NCBI GenBank assembly: GCA_016190935.1
Contig: JACPPP010000169.1
Coordinates: 1-50,788 of the forward strand
Direction: 5' to 3'
Length of the DNA stretch: 50,788 bases
From: Armatimonadota bacterium
GTDB taxonomy: Bacteria > Armatimonadota > UBA5829 > DTLH01
Shown here: one piece after another, positions 24,713 to 34,235 of the stretch
Layout of the letters: every line of letters begins with the position of its first letter
Numbering within the stretch: the first letter of the stretch is position 1
Program-made: the position numbers and the translations under genes
Notes under the pieces: model-generated
Told to the model about the DNA's origin: nothing
The model's input: the letters and a program-made list of their open reading frames with translations, nothing else
Databases searched by the model: none

Positions 24713-27139
24713 CTATTTCCTTTGCGCGGCGTGCAGAATCCTGTCAACAAGCCCACCGGGCTTGACGGGCGCGCTCAAGTCTTTCCCCTCAATTGCCGCA
24801 GGTAAAGACCACAGCATCATACAGACGTAGTAGTCGGTAGCTACTCCCTCGCCATTGTTCACCCATCCTTTGGTCCTAACAGGCATGTCCCAGGCATACC
24901 CCTGGTCTAAGATTATATTCTTGAAGACCTCGTGGGCCAGATCCATCCCTGCATCCTGCTGTCCCTCATACATATAGAGCATAGACAGCATAAGCGCGAA
25001 TGGTATTACACAGCTATATTCCCCGTACCCTACCCCCTTTGCATAACCCCCGTCAGGAGTGGCAAAATCCATAACACCTCCAGTGCCAAGAGGCAGGTTG
25101 CACCTCTTCACCGTATCAAGCACAGTCTTCACCCTGTCCCTCTGGAATACCCCGGGCAGACTGTGGAAGTGCGTTATCCACTCCCCATCTAACTGGTAAG
25201 CAAACACTAGCTCACTCCTCTTTCCACTCTCCGGCTCCCAGAATAGCAGATAGTGGCTCCCGAGCCACGTCTTCGTCTCAAGAGACTTCTGCGCTGCCGC
25301 GATCCATTCATCACATTGCCTTGCGAACTTCTCATCTTCTGCCTTCTCAGCCATCCTCCTTGCTATCCGCAACTGCGCCATATGCACTCCCCCAACGTGC
25401 GGTACCATCCCCCACCAACCTGGATCCCGCGGCTCAAACCAGTGCGCCGACAGACCTTCCGTCTCGCGGTTTCCGGTCGGCATGCTGATGATCCGATCCC
25501 CAAGCTCATACTCGGGTCGTAGGTTAACGGTGAAGATGGCGTTATTCTTCACCGAATCATAGAACTCTCTGTTGAACTTCTCGTCACCCCAGCACATAGC
25601 ATACCGATCGACCATGGCTGTGTAGCAAGCGCCATTAAGAGTGGTCTGAACCCCCGTGTTCGAGTTTGCGAAGTCCCATCCACCGCCGAAATTCCAGGGA
25701 ACGTCATCATTTCTCGAGTAACCCTTGTAGCCCCGCAGCGTTGACAGGGCCAGGTCCCGGAACAGATAGACCAGAGCAATATTGCCACAGAAGCTGGCCG
25801 GGATGCACTCGATCTGTGGACAGTCACGAGGGCTTTCGTTCATCCCAAACAACCCATCCTTTGGACGCACCCACGCCGGCATTGGAGGCTTTGCCTGTGC
25901 CCACACTCCACATTCTGTGAACATATACAGGATGTTGACCAGGCTGTCTTTGAGCCAGACCGGCAGCTTTGTTTCCGAGTAAACCTCCTGTTGCCAGGCA
26001 ATAACCCGCTTCAGTAGCGACTTGTGATTCTTTGCCAGCATCTGCGCAGTTTGTGCCGCAGAGGGATAATGCCTGGCATACATATGGGTGTATATATGGG
26101 GCGAGAAGTTCAACCCGGTGGTAGACCAGTTATAACCTCCTCCCTTCCAGGTCGGAGCATACCAACTCAGGACGAACCTCACTACCTTCTCCTTGCCTGC
26201 ACCAAGTGAGAAGTCCACAGCAGCAGATGACCCTGCCTGGTTCAACTGGGCCTGAGGCAGGGATAGAGCTATCTTAGCCCAACCTGCTCCATCGGCCCCA
26301 AGCTCTCCGCCAACTCGAAGGTTCTCCTTGCCGATTACCCCCAGTGCATATGAGGCCAACTCTGTGGTTACCTCTACACCATTGAATCCACCTTTAACCT
26401 CTCGCCTGGAGAACTGGTCGGTCCCAGCTTCCTTCACTGTGGGACCGGGAAATGAGAAGGCTATGGTTCCCTGCTGAGGGGATCCGCTCGTGTTCCTCAG
26501 CCGCACCTCAAATACAGCCCCAGGTATCATAGAATCTACCACATCACCAGGCAGGAAAGGAGCCCAAGCACGCAGCCCCACACTCACTGGAGCATCGGTA
26601 TCGAACTCTACGTCGGCTATTGGATAGTGCCCAAAATAGTGGATCTCCTTGGCTGTCTGAACTCCTTCCAGCTTCAGGTCCATAATCAAGGGATTTACAA
26701 AGTCCGGATACAGACCCTTTGTGTAGATCGTGTTGCGAAGCTGGTAATCCCCCTTCTCCTGCTTCGGCTGCTTATCGCAGAGGACCCAGGTCTTGCCGCC
26801 CACCGAAAGACCCAGGATCGGAACGTTCAATGGGCCGCGCCGAGGGCTGTTGGTGTTGAACAGGCTACAGTAACCAAGCAGCCCGCTCGTCTCCAAGTCT
26901 ATGCACCCAGTATCGATCCCACCCAATGGCATCCCACAAGTGGTGGGCTTGGCCAGCCGATAGATAACCCCACAGGCGGGTTTGGAGAAACCTGCCGCGC
27001 CAAAACTGACGCACGTCCTGCCCGGTAGGTCGGTGGGGAACAACGTGTTGGGCTTTGCAGCGCACAAGCCCGCGCCGTGACCGATCAGAAACACCATTAT
27101 GGCCGACAATACCATGAAGCTCATCTTGCCCGTTTTCAT
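24713..27139 (-). CDS. Exported GH116-like (DUF608) protein, SAHWFE type
   Basis: This 808-residue GH116-superfamily protein has a signal peptide ending near GLCA (residue 27). The N-terminal domain has GMPLGGIDTGCIDLETSGLL and SVGLRAWAPFLPGDV, and the C-terminal (alpha/alpha)6 domain has the candidate nucleophile E435 in GMNESPRD. Where the paralogs at 13064 and 34236 have DTEWFE, this protein reads LSAHWFE, so the aspartate proposed as acid/base is absent. The sister at 40397-42877 shares this change. The C-terminus has the common KPGGLVDRI motif. GGAG lies eight bases before the ATG. It is located between a degraded beta-helix copy and the GH116-like pseudogene. Confidence 0.78.
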   Translation of the reverse strand: MKTGKMSFMVLSAIMVFLIGHGAGLCAAKPNTLFPTDLPGRTCVSFGAAGFSKPACGVIYRLAKPTTCGMPLGGIDTGCIDLETSGLLGYCSLFNTNSPRRGPLNVPILGLSVGGKTWVLCDKQPKQEKGDYQLRNTIYTKGLYPDFVNPLIMDLKLEGVQTAKEIHYFGHYPIADVEFDTDAPVSVGLRAWAPFLPGDVVDSMIPGAVFEVRLRNTSGSPQQGTIAFSFPGPTVKEAGTDQFSRREVKGGFNGVEVTTELASYALGVIGKENLRVGGELGADGAGWAKIALSLPQAQLNQAGSSAAVDFSLGAGKEKVVRFVLSWYAPTWKGGGYNWSTTGLNFSPHIYTHMYARHYPSAAQTAQMLAKNHKSLLKRVIAWQQEVYSETKLPVWLKDSLVNILYMFTECGVWAQAKPPMPAWVRPKDGLFGMNESPRDCPQIECIPASFCGNIALVYLFRDLALSTLRGYKGYSRNDDVPWNFGGGWDFANSNTGVQTTLNGACYTAMVDRYAMCWGDEKFNREFYDSVKNNAIFTVNLRPEYELGDRIISMPTGNRETEGLSAHWFEPRDPGWWGMVPHVGGVHMAQLRIARRMAEKAEDEKFARQCDEWIAAAQKSLETKTWLGSHYLLFWEPESGKRSELVFAYQLDGEWITHFHSLPGVFQRDRVKTVLDTVKRCNLPLGTGGVMDFATPDGGYAKGVGYGEYSCVIPFALMLSMLYMYEGQQDAGMDLAHEVFKNIILDQGYAWDMPVRTKGWVNNGEGVATDYYVCMMLWSLPAAIEGKDLSAPVKPGGLVDRILHAAQRK

Positions 27140-27184
27140 TCTTGCACTCCTTCTTTATGTTTCACATAAGACTTGTGTTGGGAA

Positions 27185-27240
27185 TTAGTCCGCACATTTG
27201 ATCAGGTAAGTCTCGCCGCGCTTCACCGGAAGCCTGATCA
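27185..27240 (-). pseudogene. Remnant C-terminal tail of a lost gene, possibly GH95-like
   Basis: The frame ending in TAA at 27187-27185 reads IRLPVKRGETYLIKCAD before a stop upstream. This resembles the last beta-strand of GH95-type proteins (compare RGKTYRLATKG in the intact gene at 18338-21016). It directly abuts the truncated beta-helix copy, so a gene between them has been lost. Only about 17 codons remain. Confidence 0.5.
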
Positions 27241-27720
27241 CCTAGCGTGAACGATAAGATTGTCATAATCTGTAGACAGGTCGGCCGCCAGAATCTTGCC
27301 CTGATAAGGCTTCCATCCGGTGATCTTTTTCCCACCGCTCAAAACAGGCTTCTCGCCCGAGTAAGCGGTCCAGATAATAGGAAAACCTTCGCTGCCGCTG
27401 TCTCGCTTATCGAGAAGAAGAGGCTCCGCAAGGAAGTATTTGCCTCCTCGAACCACTATCTTGACCGGCTCCTTGGAATTCATTTGCGTCTGTCTTAGAG
27501 CTCGCACTGCGTCCCGCGCCTGTGCCGGCGTGGCGAATGGGCCGTCCGTCTTTGTCGCATTTGGAGCCGCAATCTTGCCTGACCATGTGTCACTGCCGTC
27601 TATGGAAACGTAGAAGGTGATGTCTTTCCCCTGTTTGGCTAACACTTGGGCTTGAGATGTCGCAACAATGGAAAGTATCACTATCCATTTGCTCAGCAAC
27701 TGCACTTTCGGTTTTGCCAT
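27238..27720 (-). pseudogene. Truncated beta-helix (GH141-like) copy with in-frame deletion
   Basis: The 160-residue frame is nearly identical to the N-terminus of the beta-helix protein at 21020-23236, from QGKDITFYVSIDGSDTWSG to GWKPYQGKIL. It then jumps to DYDNLIVHAR, which in the intact gene lies 87 codons further on. The joint corresponds to deletion of about 22494-22754 of the parent gene, and a TGA follows at once. The signal peptide survives but nearly all of the helix is gone, so it is a relic of a recent duplication rather than a working gene. Confidence 0.85.
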
Positions 27721-27746
27721 AGTCCTCCGGGCCTTTCTATCAAGAG

Positions 27747-29189
27747 CTACTTTATCCGCTTCAAAACCTCGATCTCAAACGCGGCCTTTCTGCCTACTGG
27801 AGGTCGCTCCCAGAACCCCTTCTCCCACCTCGGCCACATCAACTGGGACTCCCATTGGCCATATGCGTTCCTCAGCTCATCTACAATCTCCGGGTGCTGC
27901 TCGGCCAGGTTCTTGGACTCGGCAATATCTGTGGAAAGATCATAGATCTGGAGCAGCTTTCTGTCCTCGCTTCTCATATATCCATACCGGTTCGTATACA
28001 GCCTCTTGTACGTTTCTGGATCTTCATAGAGTTTGTCGTATTCCACTGGATGCTTGACCAACTTCCATCTGCCCTTACGGACAGCGTATCCTTTGTCAAA
28101 GCTCTTATACATTTCTAATTCTCGCCAGAACAGGAGCTCGTGTGGGGGTGTCTTTCTCTTGCCGGTTAGATAGGGGACAATATCTACTCCGTCCATCACA
28201 CGATCTTTGGGCAGCATGCCACCTGCTGCCGCCACTGCCGTCGCAAAGATGTCAACCGAGATGACTGGCTCTTTATACACCTGCCCGGCTGGGATTTTCC
28301 GCGGCCACTGGAAGAGGAACGGCACTCTTATTCCGCCCTCCCAGAACCTTCCTTTGCTACCTCTCAGCCCGCCATTATTGGAACCCGCCGCGCCGCCGTT
28401 ATCGCTTAGGAAGAAGATCAGCGTATCCTGCTCCAGTCCGGTCTCTCTCAACTTATGCAGCACCGCGCCCACGCCGTCGTCAACAGCGCTCACCATTGCG
28501 GCGTAAACCCGACGGAGATTGTCGCTGATGTGCTCGAAACGTCCAAGGTATTTCTGTGGAGATTGCATTGGAATATGCGGTGCGTTGTAAGCCAGGTAGA
28601 GAAAGAACGGCTGGTCCTGATACCGGTCGATAAACGAGACTGCCTCACGCGTGAATGCGTCAGTCAGGTATTCCTTGTCGTCGTAGACTACCTCCTGGTT
28701 CCTATAAATGGGATACCAAAAAAGGTTGGACTCGTCCGGCGTTAGATCAGTATAGTTATGTGCGCCGCCCAGAAATCCAAAGAACTCATCGAACCCTCGA
28801 TTTAGGGGATGATGCCCAGTCGACATGCCAAGATGCCATTTCCCGACGGCCCCTGTTGCGTAGCCATTCTCTTTCAGGGCGTCAGCAATAGTTATCTGAT
28901 CTAAGGGTAGACCCGCATTCTCGTCGATCGTAAGTGAAGTCTCTGTTGTGCGCTCCCACGGGTTGTACTCGTGTCCAAACCGCTGCTGATACCGGCCCGT
29001 TAACAATCCCGCACGAGACGGACTGCAAACAGGGCAGGTTACGTAGCCATCAGTGAACCTGACTCCGTTCTGGGCAATAGAGTCTATGTTGGGTGTCGGG
29101 ATGTCTTTGCACCCATAGCAGCTAAGATCCCCGTACCCCTGGTCATCCGTAAGTATCAAAATGATATTTGGTTTGCGTCTCTCTGGCAT
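27747..29189 (-). CDS. Sulfatase (S1 family, Cys-type), no signal peptide
   Basis: This 480-residue type I sulfatase hydrolyses sulfate esters using a formylglycine made from Cys. The site is C55-S-P-S-R followed by AGLLTG. Metal ligands are in LTDDQGYGD at the start and in FLSDNGGAAGSNNGG. The protein begins MPERRKPNIIL directly at the catalytic fold, and GAGGAGG lies nine bases upstream, so this start is firm and there is no export signal. It may therefore act on imported sulfated sugars in the cytoplasm. Its paralog immediately upstream has a Tat signal. The maturase (anSME or FGE) is not encoded in this window. Confidence 0.92.
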   Translation of the reverse strand: MPERRKPNIILILTDDQGYGDLSCYGCKDIPTPNIDSIAQNGVRFTDGYVTCPVCSPSRAGLLTGRYQQRFGHEYNPWERTTETSLTIDENAGLPLDQITIADALKENGYATGAVGKWHLGMSTGHHPLNRGFDEFFGFLGGAHNYTDLTPDESNLFWYPIYRNQEVVYDDKEYLTDAFTREAVSFIDRYQDQPFFLYLAYNAPHIPMQSPQKYLGRFEHISDNLRRVYAAMVSAVDDGVGAVLHKLRETGLEQDTLIFFLSDNGGAAGSNNGGLRGSKGRFWEGGIRVPFLFQWPRKIPAGQVYKEPVISVDIFATAVAAAGGMLPKDRVMDGVDIVPYLTGKRKTPPHELLFWRELEMYKSFDKGYAVRKGRWKLVKHPVEYDKLYEDPETYKRLYTNRYGYMRSEDRKLLQIYDLSTDIAESKNLAEQHPEIVDELRNAYGQWESQLMWPRWEKGFWERPPVGRKAAFEIEVLKRIK

Positions 29190-29255
29190 ATTTTCGAACC
29201 TCCTCTGGCTTGATAATACTATCCCGTTTATTCATCGAGCATCGAACATTTGGGT

Positions 29256-29296
29256 AACCTGCACTATTCACTTGGCACTCGTGAATAGTACAGGTT
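29256..29296. repeat. Gene-end palindrome, copy B (16-bp arms)
   Basis: Arms aacctgcactattcac (29256-29271) and gtgaatagtacaggtt (29281-29296) pair with one mismatch around a 9-base loop. The right arm overlaps the TAA of the upstream sulfatase gene. The inner part (tattcacgag on the minus strand) and the loop length match copy A. Confidence 0.8.
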
Positions 29297-30776
29297 ATTG
29301 TGGGCGCTCAAAGTAGTATCTTGGCCACCGTGGCATCGACAGCTCCGACTCCCACTTCGCCAGAGCTTTGGTCAAATGCTGAACCACCTTAGGATGTTCA
29401 GTCGCAACATCGTTCTTTTCGCCTATGTCTTCTGTCAGGTCGAAGAGCCTCACAGGCTGATCGCCTACATTCTCGAAACCGCCTTCTCGAGATTTCACGA
29501 GCTTCCATCTCCCGCTACGCACGGCGTAACCCTTGTGGAAGCTTCTGAACATCTCCATCTCGCGCCAGAAGAGAAACTCGTGAGGCGGCCCATCCTTCAG
29601 CCCGGTCAGGTATGGGATCAGGTTCATGCCGTCCATAACCCGGTCTTTAGGCATCTTCCCGCCAGCCGCGGCTACGGCAGTAGCAAAGATATCCAGTGAG
29701 ATCACCGGTTGGCGATAGACCTGCCCGCCTTTGACCCGCCTCGGCCACTGGAACAAAAAGGGCACGCGTATGCCGCCTTCAAAGAAAGTGCTCTTGTAAT
29801 CCCGAAGGGGGCCGTTGCTTGCTCCTCCCGGAAAAACTTTCCCCGGACCAGAAAACGTTCCGCCGTTATCGCTCAGAAAGAAGACCAGCGTATCCTGTTC
29901 GAGACCCAATTCCCTCAATTTGCCCAGTATCTCGCCCACGCTGTCATCGACCGCGCTCATCATCCCCGCATAGCTTCGGCGAGTTTCATCAGAGATGTGC
30001 CTGAACCTGTCAAGATACTTCTGTGTTGCCTCCAGAGGCCCGTGCGGGGCATCGTAAGGCAGATACAGGAAGATGGGTTTGTCACGATGCCGCTCTATGA
30101 AAGAAACTGCCTCTTTGGTCCATTCCTCCGTGAGAAACGGTATTACGTAATCAACAGGCTCTGTGCCCCTCATGACTCCATTGTTCTGGTAATTCGGCTG
30201 ATAGTTGACCTTGGGTCCCACCGTGTCCAACGTACCATAGAACTCATCGAAGCCGCGTCTGAGGGGATGATACTTTGGCGCCATGCCGAGATGCCACTTT
30301 GAGATCACTCCGGTAGCGTAACCTGCGGCCTTAAGCGCATCGGCTATTGTTATCTCCTCAAGCGGCAGACCTCTATTTGCATCTATTACGCCTGTCCCAT
30401 ACCAGGTTCTGGGGCTGAAATTGAACTCGTGGCCGAAACGCTGCTGATACCGCCCCGTCAGCAGCCCCGCGCGAGACGGGCCGCAGATAGGAGCCGAGAC
30501 GTATCCGTCCGTAAACTTAACACCATTACGGGCTATGGAATCGATATTTGGAGTTGGGATATCTCGGCAACCATAACAGCCTGAGTCACCATATCCCTGG
30601 TCATCCGTGAAGAATACGATCACGTTCGGCTTGCGTTTCTCCGGGCCGGCCTCCGCAAGAGGCAGACCCTCTATCAGTAGCGCGGCCGCAGTGGCGCCCG
30701 TGAGCGCCAAAAACTCTCTGCGGTCCAACGGCAGACCGCGCTCATCTTTACCTCTTACATCCTTTTCTCTCGTCAT
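29295..30776 (-). CDS. Tat-exported sulfatase (S1 family, Cys-type)
   Basis: This 493-residue sulfatase is a paralog of the one at 27747-29189. The N-terminus is polar and then DRREFLALTGATAAALLIEG, a twin-arginine signal (R19-R20), so it is exported folded after formylglycine formation in the cytoplasm. The modification site is C98-G-P-S-R followed by AGLLTG. FTDDQGYGD and FLSDNGG carry metal ligands. It probably removes sulfate from the extracellular polymer, ahead of the cytoplasmic sulfatase downstream. GGAG lies ten bases before the ATG, and the stop overlaps palindrome copy B. Confidence 0.92.
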   Translation of the reverse strand: MTREKDVRGKDERGLPLDRREFLALTGATAAALLIEGLPLAEAGPEKRKPNVIVFFTDDQGYGDSGCYGCRDIPTPNIDSIARNGVKFTDGYVSAPICGPSRAGLLTGRYQQRFGHEFNFSPRTWYGTGVIDANRGLPLEEITIADALKAAGYATGVISKWHLGMAPKYHPLRRGFDEFYGTLDTVGPKVNYQPNYQNNGVMRGTEPVDYVIPFLTEEWTKEAVSFIERHRDKPIFLYLPYDAPHGPLEATQKYLDRFRHISDETRRSYAGMMSAVDDSVGEILGKLRELGLEQDTLVFFLSDNGGTFSGPGKVFPGGASNGPLRDYKSTFFEGGIRVPFLFQWPRRVKGGQVYRQPVISLDIFATAVAAAGGKMPKDRVMDGMNLIPYLTGLKDGPPHEFLFWREMEMFRSFHKGYAVRSGRWKLVKSREGGFENVGDQPVRLFDLTEDIGEKNDVATEHPKVVQHLTKALAKWESELSMPRWPRYYFERPQ

Positions 30777-30795
30777 ATCATAAGATCTCCTTCAA

Positions 30796-30819
30796 CCCGA
30801 ATTATTCACGAGGAACGAG
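30796..30819. repeat. Gene-end palindrome, half copy C
   Basis: The 24 bases cccgaattattcacgagga plus acgag equal, in reverse complement, 11970-11993 of copy A. The second arm is missing. It abuts the TAG stop of the large GH116-like gene (30820-30822). Confidence 0.8.
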
Positions 30820-33800
30820 CTACCTGTTCCTGCTTGCTGCTGGGCTTGCAGCGGCGCGTATTCTCCAAACGAAACCCCCCGGTGAACACGCAGTATGTAT
30901 GTCCTGTTTCATAAGCGAGATCGGGAATGTCCAAAGCATTGGATTATGGTAGTATTCAAGGCCCAGCGCACGACTACCGTCCACCTTGACCATAGCAGGC
31001 TGATCCCAGACCATATTCTGGCGGATTGCAATGTTGTGCCAGGTGCGACGAACTATCTCAAGCCCTAAAGCCTCAAAATGAGGATCGTTGCTTCTGACCA
31101 TTGCTGTAGCTACTGCAAGTGTGGAATACGAAGGAACCATGAAAGTAGCATAACCGGGCGTGGTATCTTCACTGCCATCGGGACGACAGGCAAGTCTGAT
31201 CCCATACTTGGTAGCAGCATAGTTCAGTCGCTCGAGTGTTGACATCACCCTAATAACCCGCCGCTCCGGCAGGATGCGGGGCAGAGAGTGCAGGTTTGCA
31301 AACAGGTCCCCGATTAGTTGGTCGCAGGCCACAGTATCTGATTTCTTGCCTGTAACGCTGTCGTTGTATAGAAAATAGGAACCGACAGGCTCGTTCCAAA
31401 GTCTCTCTTCAAGTGAGCGGCTTCCCTTACGGTACCATGAGCGACATTCCTGTGCAAACTCGGTGTCCCGCTGCATCTTAGCCATCCGCTCTACTATGCC
31501 TAATGTGGCCAGCCAATAAGTGGATACGTGCGGGGCTGCCCCTTCCATGTGCCAGGCATCGAGGTAGTGACCACCAGCGTGAACATCCGGCAGGCCATCT
31601 CCATCTTCGTCCCTCGTGAACATGAACTTCAGGCCGGCCTTCACCGAAGGATACCACTCATCGAGCACCTTGTCATCACCTGTCGAGAGCCTGTAACGAT
31701 CCACCATGTGAATGTATACCTGTCCGTCTATCGCAAGCTGCTGACCGAACCACGGGCGATCAGCCTCGGTGCTGGGCCCCGTGCCTAGAACAGAAGGTGT
31801 CTGGCCAGTATCCCGCTTCTGATAGTGTTTATAAGCCCTGAGTTTCCTCAAGCCAAGTTCCGGAAAGAGCAGGTTGACAGCCCACTCGCCGAATTCGTCG
31901 TTGGCTATACAGGATTGCTGGACACATGATATAAGGCTTTCGTTAACACAGAAAAACCCATCCTTTCCCCACCAATGCTTGGGGTCCGGGCTCTTCATTA
32001 TGAAACTCTGTTGAGACAGGAGGCCGAGTACGTTTATCAAGGAGTCCTGCAGCCAGCCCGGCAGTCGCTTTTCACCATATACTACCTCCTGCCAGGCTAG
32101 CACTCGATTCAGCAGCGACCTGTGCTCACGAGCCAGGTATGCTGCTACAGCAGCAGGGCTTTTGAACCGTGTGGCATACATGTTCACGTAAGGGTTTCCG
32201 TGGAATGATTTCCAATTTGGCGCGCACCACGCCAGAACAAATCGAATCGTCCTACTCTGGCCAGGCTCAAGAGAGAAGTCTACGGCAGCGGATGAACCAA
32301 CATCATCCGCAGAAGGTTTTGGGAGCGTCGAACCTATGCTGTTCCAAGTTACGGCGTGCTCACCCAACTCCCCACCAAACCGCACGTTTTCCTTGCCGAT
32401 TACTAGAAGAGCATAGCTTCGTTCAAAACCTTCCTCAAAGGTTTTCACCGTGACACCTGTAAACTCGCGTCCAGCAAATCGGCGTCGGGTTTGAGAAGGG
32501 CATGACTGCTGAGAAATGTCGACACCATCTTCTAAGCCAGCGAATGACTCCGCCTTGAACCAAGAGTCCAAGCCGTCCAGTCTGTCAGGGGATATCGATT
32601 TGACGGAATCACGATAGGCCGTGTCCAGTCCGTATTTCCTCGCCAGATAGCAGCCGATGCCGTTGGTCTCGTCATCAGTCAGCGCTCGGTTATAGAGGAC
32701 GACTTCTCCGACAATCATGTAGGGAGTGCGGAAAGGAGCGTGAGCGCCAAGAAAGGGAGGCATTGGAAGCATGTTTGGCGTTGCCGAACTGCTGTTCGAG
32801 GCCAGCGGACGGTCGACGCCGTCAATCGCAATGCTGGTTGTATCGCTGATCGGCCCGGGCTTCTTTCTTACGCAGATGATGGTTGGCTTGCCCCAATGGC
32901 CCTTAAACGTGTTAGCATTGGTCATCGCACTGCCGCCAGCGCCAGCCACCCAATTTACCCTATTAGCGGTAGCTTCGACCTCGATAGCCGTCCCTAAGCC
33001 CGCTTCGCCGCCGGCGCCCCAACTGACGATGTGGGTAGCGGAAGCACCAGCTTTATATACCGTGCCAAGGAAAAAGACAGTAAACGCAGGATCGCCGCCC
33101 CACGCGGCTCCGCTAACACCTTTCTGCTGGGCGGGCAACTGGAAACGAGGATCGCTGCCGTTGGAGATACACTTAACCCCTGGGCGGCCGTTCAGCTCTC
33201 TTGCAACATAGGTGTGTGCTTGTCTTGCCTTCCGCGGGCCGGAGAAGCTGAATGCGAGTGTCCCTTTCTGCATCCGGCTACTGGTATTGTGCAACTGCAC
33301 CTCGAACACCGAACCCGGCGTGTTGGAGCCAACCGAGTCACCAGGAAGGAATGGAGTCCATGCACGAAGAGCAACGCTTACCGGGACATCCGAATCATAT
33401 TGAACATCTGCTACAGGATAGTGGCCCCAATAGCTGATATCCCTTACCTCCTGAACCCCCTCAACAGGATGCAGAGAGAGCAAAGTGGTCTTTCCTTCAA
33501 CGGATATCCCAAGGAACGGCAAGCGACGGACAGGCACATTAGTTCTTGTCGCAGCGCCATCGGCATTCTCCAAAGCAGCTCCGTGGTCAACCAAATCGAC
33601 TACCGCTAGGCACCTTCGTTCCATATAGTTGCTGAATATAGTGCCGGCGTAATCGAGAGTGCCGTCCGTACCGAGACTGATGAAACCGGTGCCAAGTCCC
33701 CCGAGCGGCATCCCCGGCAGCATATTGCCACCACGATAGATGACTCCGGTAACAGGCACAGTGAAACCTTCGGCAGGGAAAGCCGCCCACTGCCTTCCGG

Positions 33801-33900
33801 GAAGGGAATCAGGAAAAAGTCTTGCTTCCCTTCCGGCGCTGACGGATCCCGGCATCAGAATCGCAACGGTCAAAATGACAATCAGCATCCTGTGGTTCAT
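30820..33900 (-). CDS. Exported GH116-like (DUF608) glycosidase with an inserted LamG-like domain
   Basis: This 1026-residue protein is the most canonical GH116 member here. The signal peptide ends near SVSA. GMPLGGLGTGFISLG and SVALRAWTPFLPGDS mark the N-terminal domain. The catalytic part has the candidate nucleophile E654 in FCVNESLIS, and the textbook DEDGDGLPD...YLDAWHMEGAAPHVSTYW segment, with D781 as likely acid/base. Residues about 235-470 are an extra module inside the N-terminal sandwich resembling concanavalin-A/LamG domains (LNGRPGVK, GEVVLYNRALTDDE, YLARKYGLD). The piece that normally begins such domains (DGLDSWFKAES, LEDGVDIS) comes after its end here. ATG at 33900, with GAGGAG five bases upstream, is preferred over GTG at 33906. 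Confidence 0.85.
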   Translation of the reverse strand: MNHRMLIVILTVAILMPGSVSAGREARLFPDSLPGRQWAAFPAEGFTVPVTGVIYRGGNMLPGMPLGGLGTGFISLGTDGTLDYAGTIFSNYMERRCLAVVDLVDHGAALENADGAATRTNVPVRRLPFLGISVEGKTTLLSLHPVEGVQEVRDISYWGHYPVADVQYDSDVPVSVALRAWTPFLPGDSVGSNTPGSVFEVQLHNTSSRMQKGTLAFSFSGPRKARQAHTYVARELNGRPGVKCISNGSDPRFQLPAQQKGVSGAAWGGDPAFTVFFLGTVYKAGASATHIVSWGAGGEAGLGTAIEVEATANRVNWVAGAGGSAMTNANTFKGHWGKPTIICVRKKPGPISDTTSIAIDGVDRPLASNSSSATPNMLPMPPFLGAHAPFRTPYMIVGEVVLYNRALTDDETNGIGCYLARKYGLDTAYRDSVKSISPDRLDGLDSWFKAESFAGLEDGVDISQQSCPSQTRRRFAGREFTGVTVKTFEEGFERSYALLVIGKENVRFGGELGEHAVTWNSIGSTLPKPSADDVGSSAAVDFSLEPGQSRTIRFVLAWCAPNWKSFHGNPYVNMYATRFKSPAAVAAYLAREHRSLLNRVLAWQEVVYGEKRLPGWLQDSLINVLGLLSQQSFIMKSPDPKHWWGKDGFFCVNESLISCVQQSCIANDEFGEWAVNLLFPELGLRKLRAYKHYQKRDTGQTPSVLGTGPSTEADRPWFGQQLAIDGQVYIHMVDRYRLSTGDDKVLDEWYPSVKAGLKFMFTRDEDGDGLPDVHAGGHYLDAWHMEGAAPHVSTYWLATLGIVERMAKMQRDTEFAQECRSWYRKGSRSLEERLWNEPVGSYFLYNDSVTGKKSDTVACDQLIGDLFANLHSLPRILPERRVIRVMSTLERLNYAATKYGIRLACRPDGSEDTTPGYATFMVPSYSTLAVATAMVRSNDPHFEALGLEIVRRTWHNIAIRQNMVWDQPAMVKVDGSRALGLEYYHNPMLWTFPISLMKQDIHTACSPGGFVWRIRAAASPAASRNR

Positions 33901-33906
33901 AGTCAC

Positions 33907-34235
33907 TCCTCAACCTAATGCTTGAAGGGATGCTCAGCAGATTGTTCGGTTCTTCTGCACTATAGTGCGTTCGATATCTACCACCTGAAACGCGAAGACA
34001 CGAAAGCCGCGAAGGCCACGAAAGCTGTGTATGAAAGACTGGTGGACAGCCCGGAAGACATATCAGGTTGGGCTTTTCGTGTCATTCGTCCTTTCGCGTC
34101 TTCGTGTTTCAACATGCACAAGGACAACTTTCGACAGTAATAAATTTCAAATCCAGCTCCAACAAGGGTGCGCAGACCAGCCAATACGCATAAAGCAGTC
34201 TGAAGCAACTGCTGATGCTTGCGAATAAGTCGGCG
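33907..34235. other. 329-base intergenic region
   Basis: No gene is supported here. It holds a 12-base perfect palindrome, gcactatagtgc, at 33957-33968, 57 bases upstream of the GH116-like start, which could be an operator. It also holds a long inverted repeat (left arm about 33985-34025, right arm about 34070-34112) made of 9-base units such as acgaaagcc. The inverted repeat is the only strong structure and probably separates transcripts of the two flanking GH116-like genes. Nothing stands out in 34113-34235. Confidence 0.7.
33985..34112. repeat. Long imperfect inverted repeat of cgaaagcc-like units
   Basis: The left arm reads tgaaacgcgaagacacgaaa and continues ...gcgaaggccacgaaagc. The right arm is its approximate reverse complement, ending ctttcgcgtcttcgtgtttc. 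A 44-base stretch separates the arms, and the units recur roughly every nine bases. A large mRNA hairpin is possible downstream of the GH116-like gene at 34236. Confidence 0.7.
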
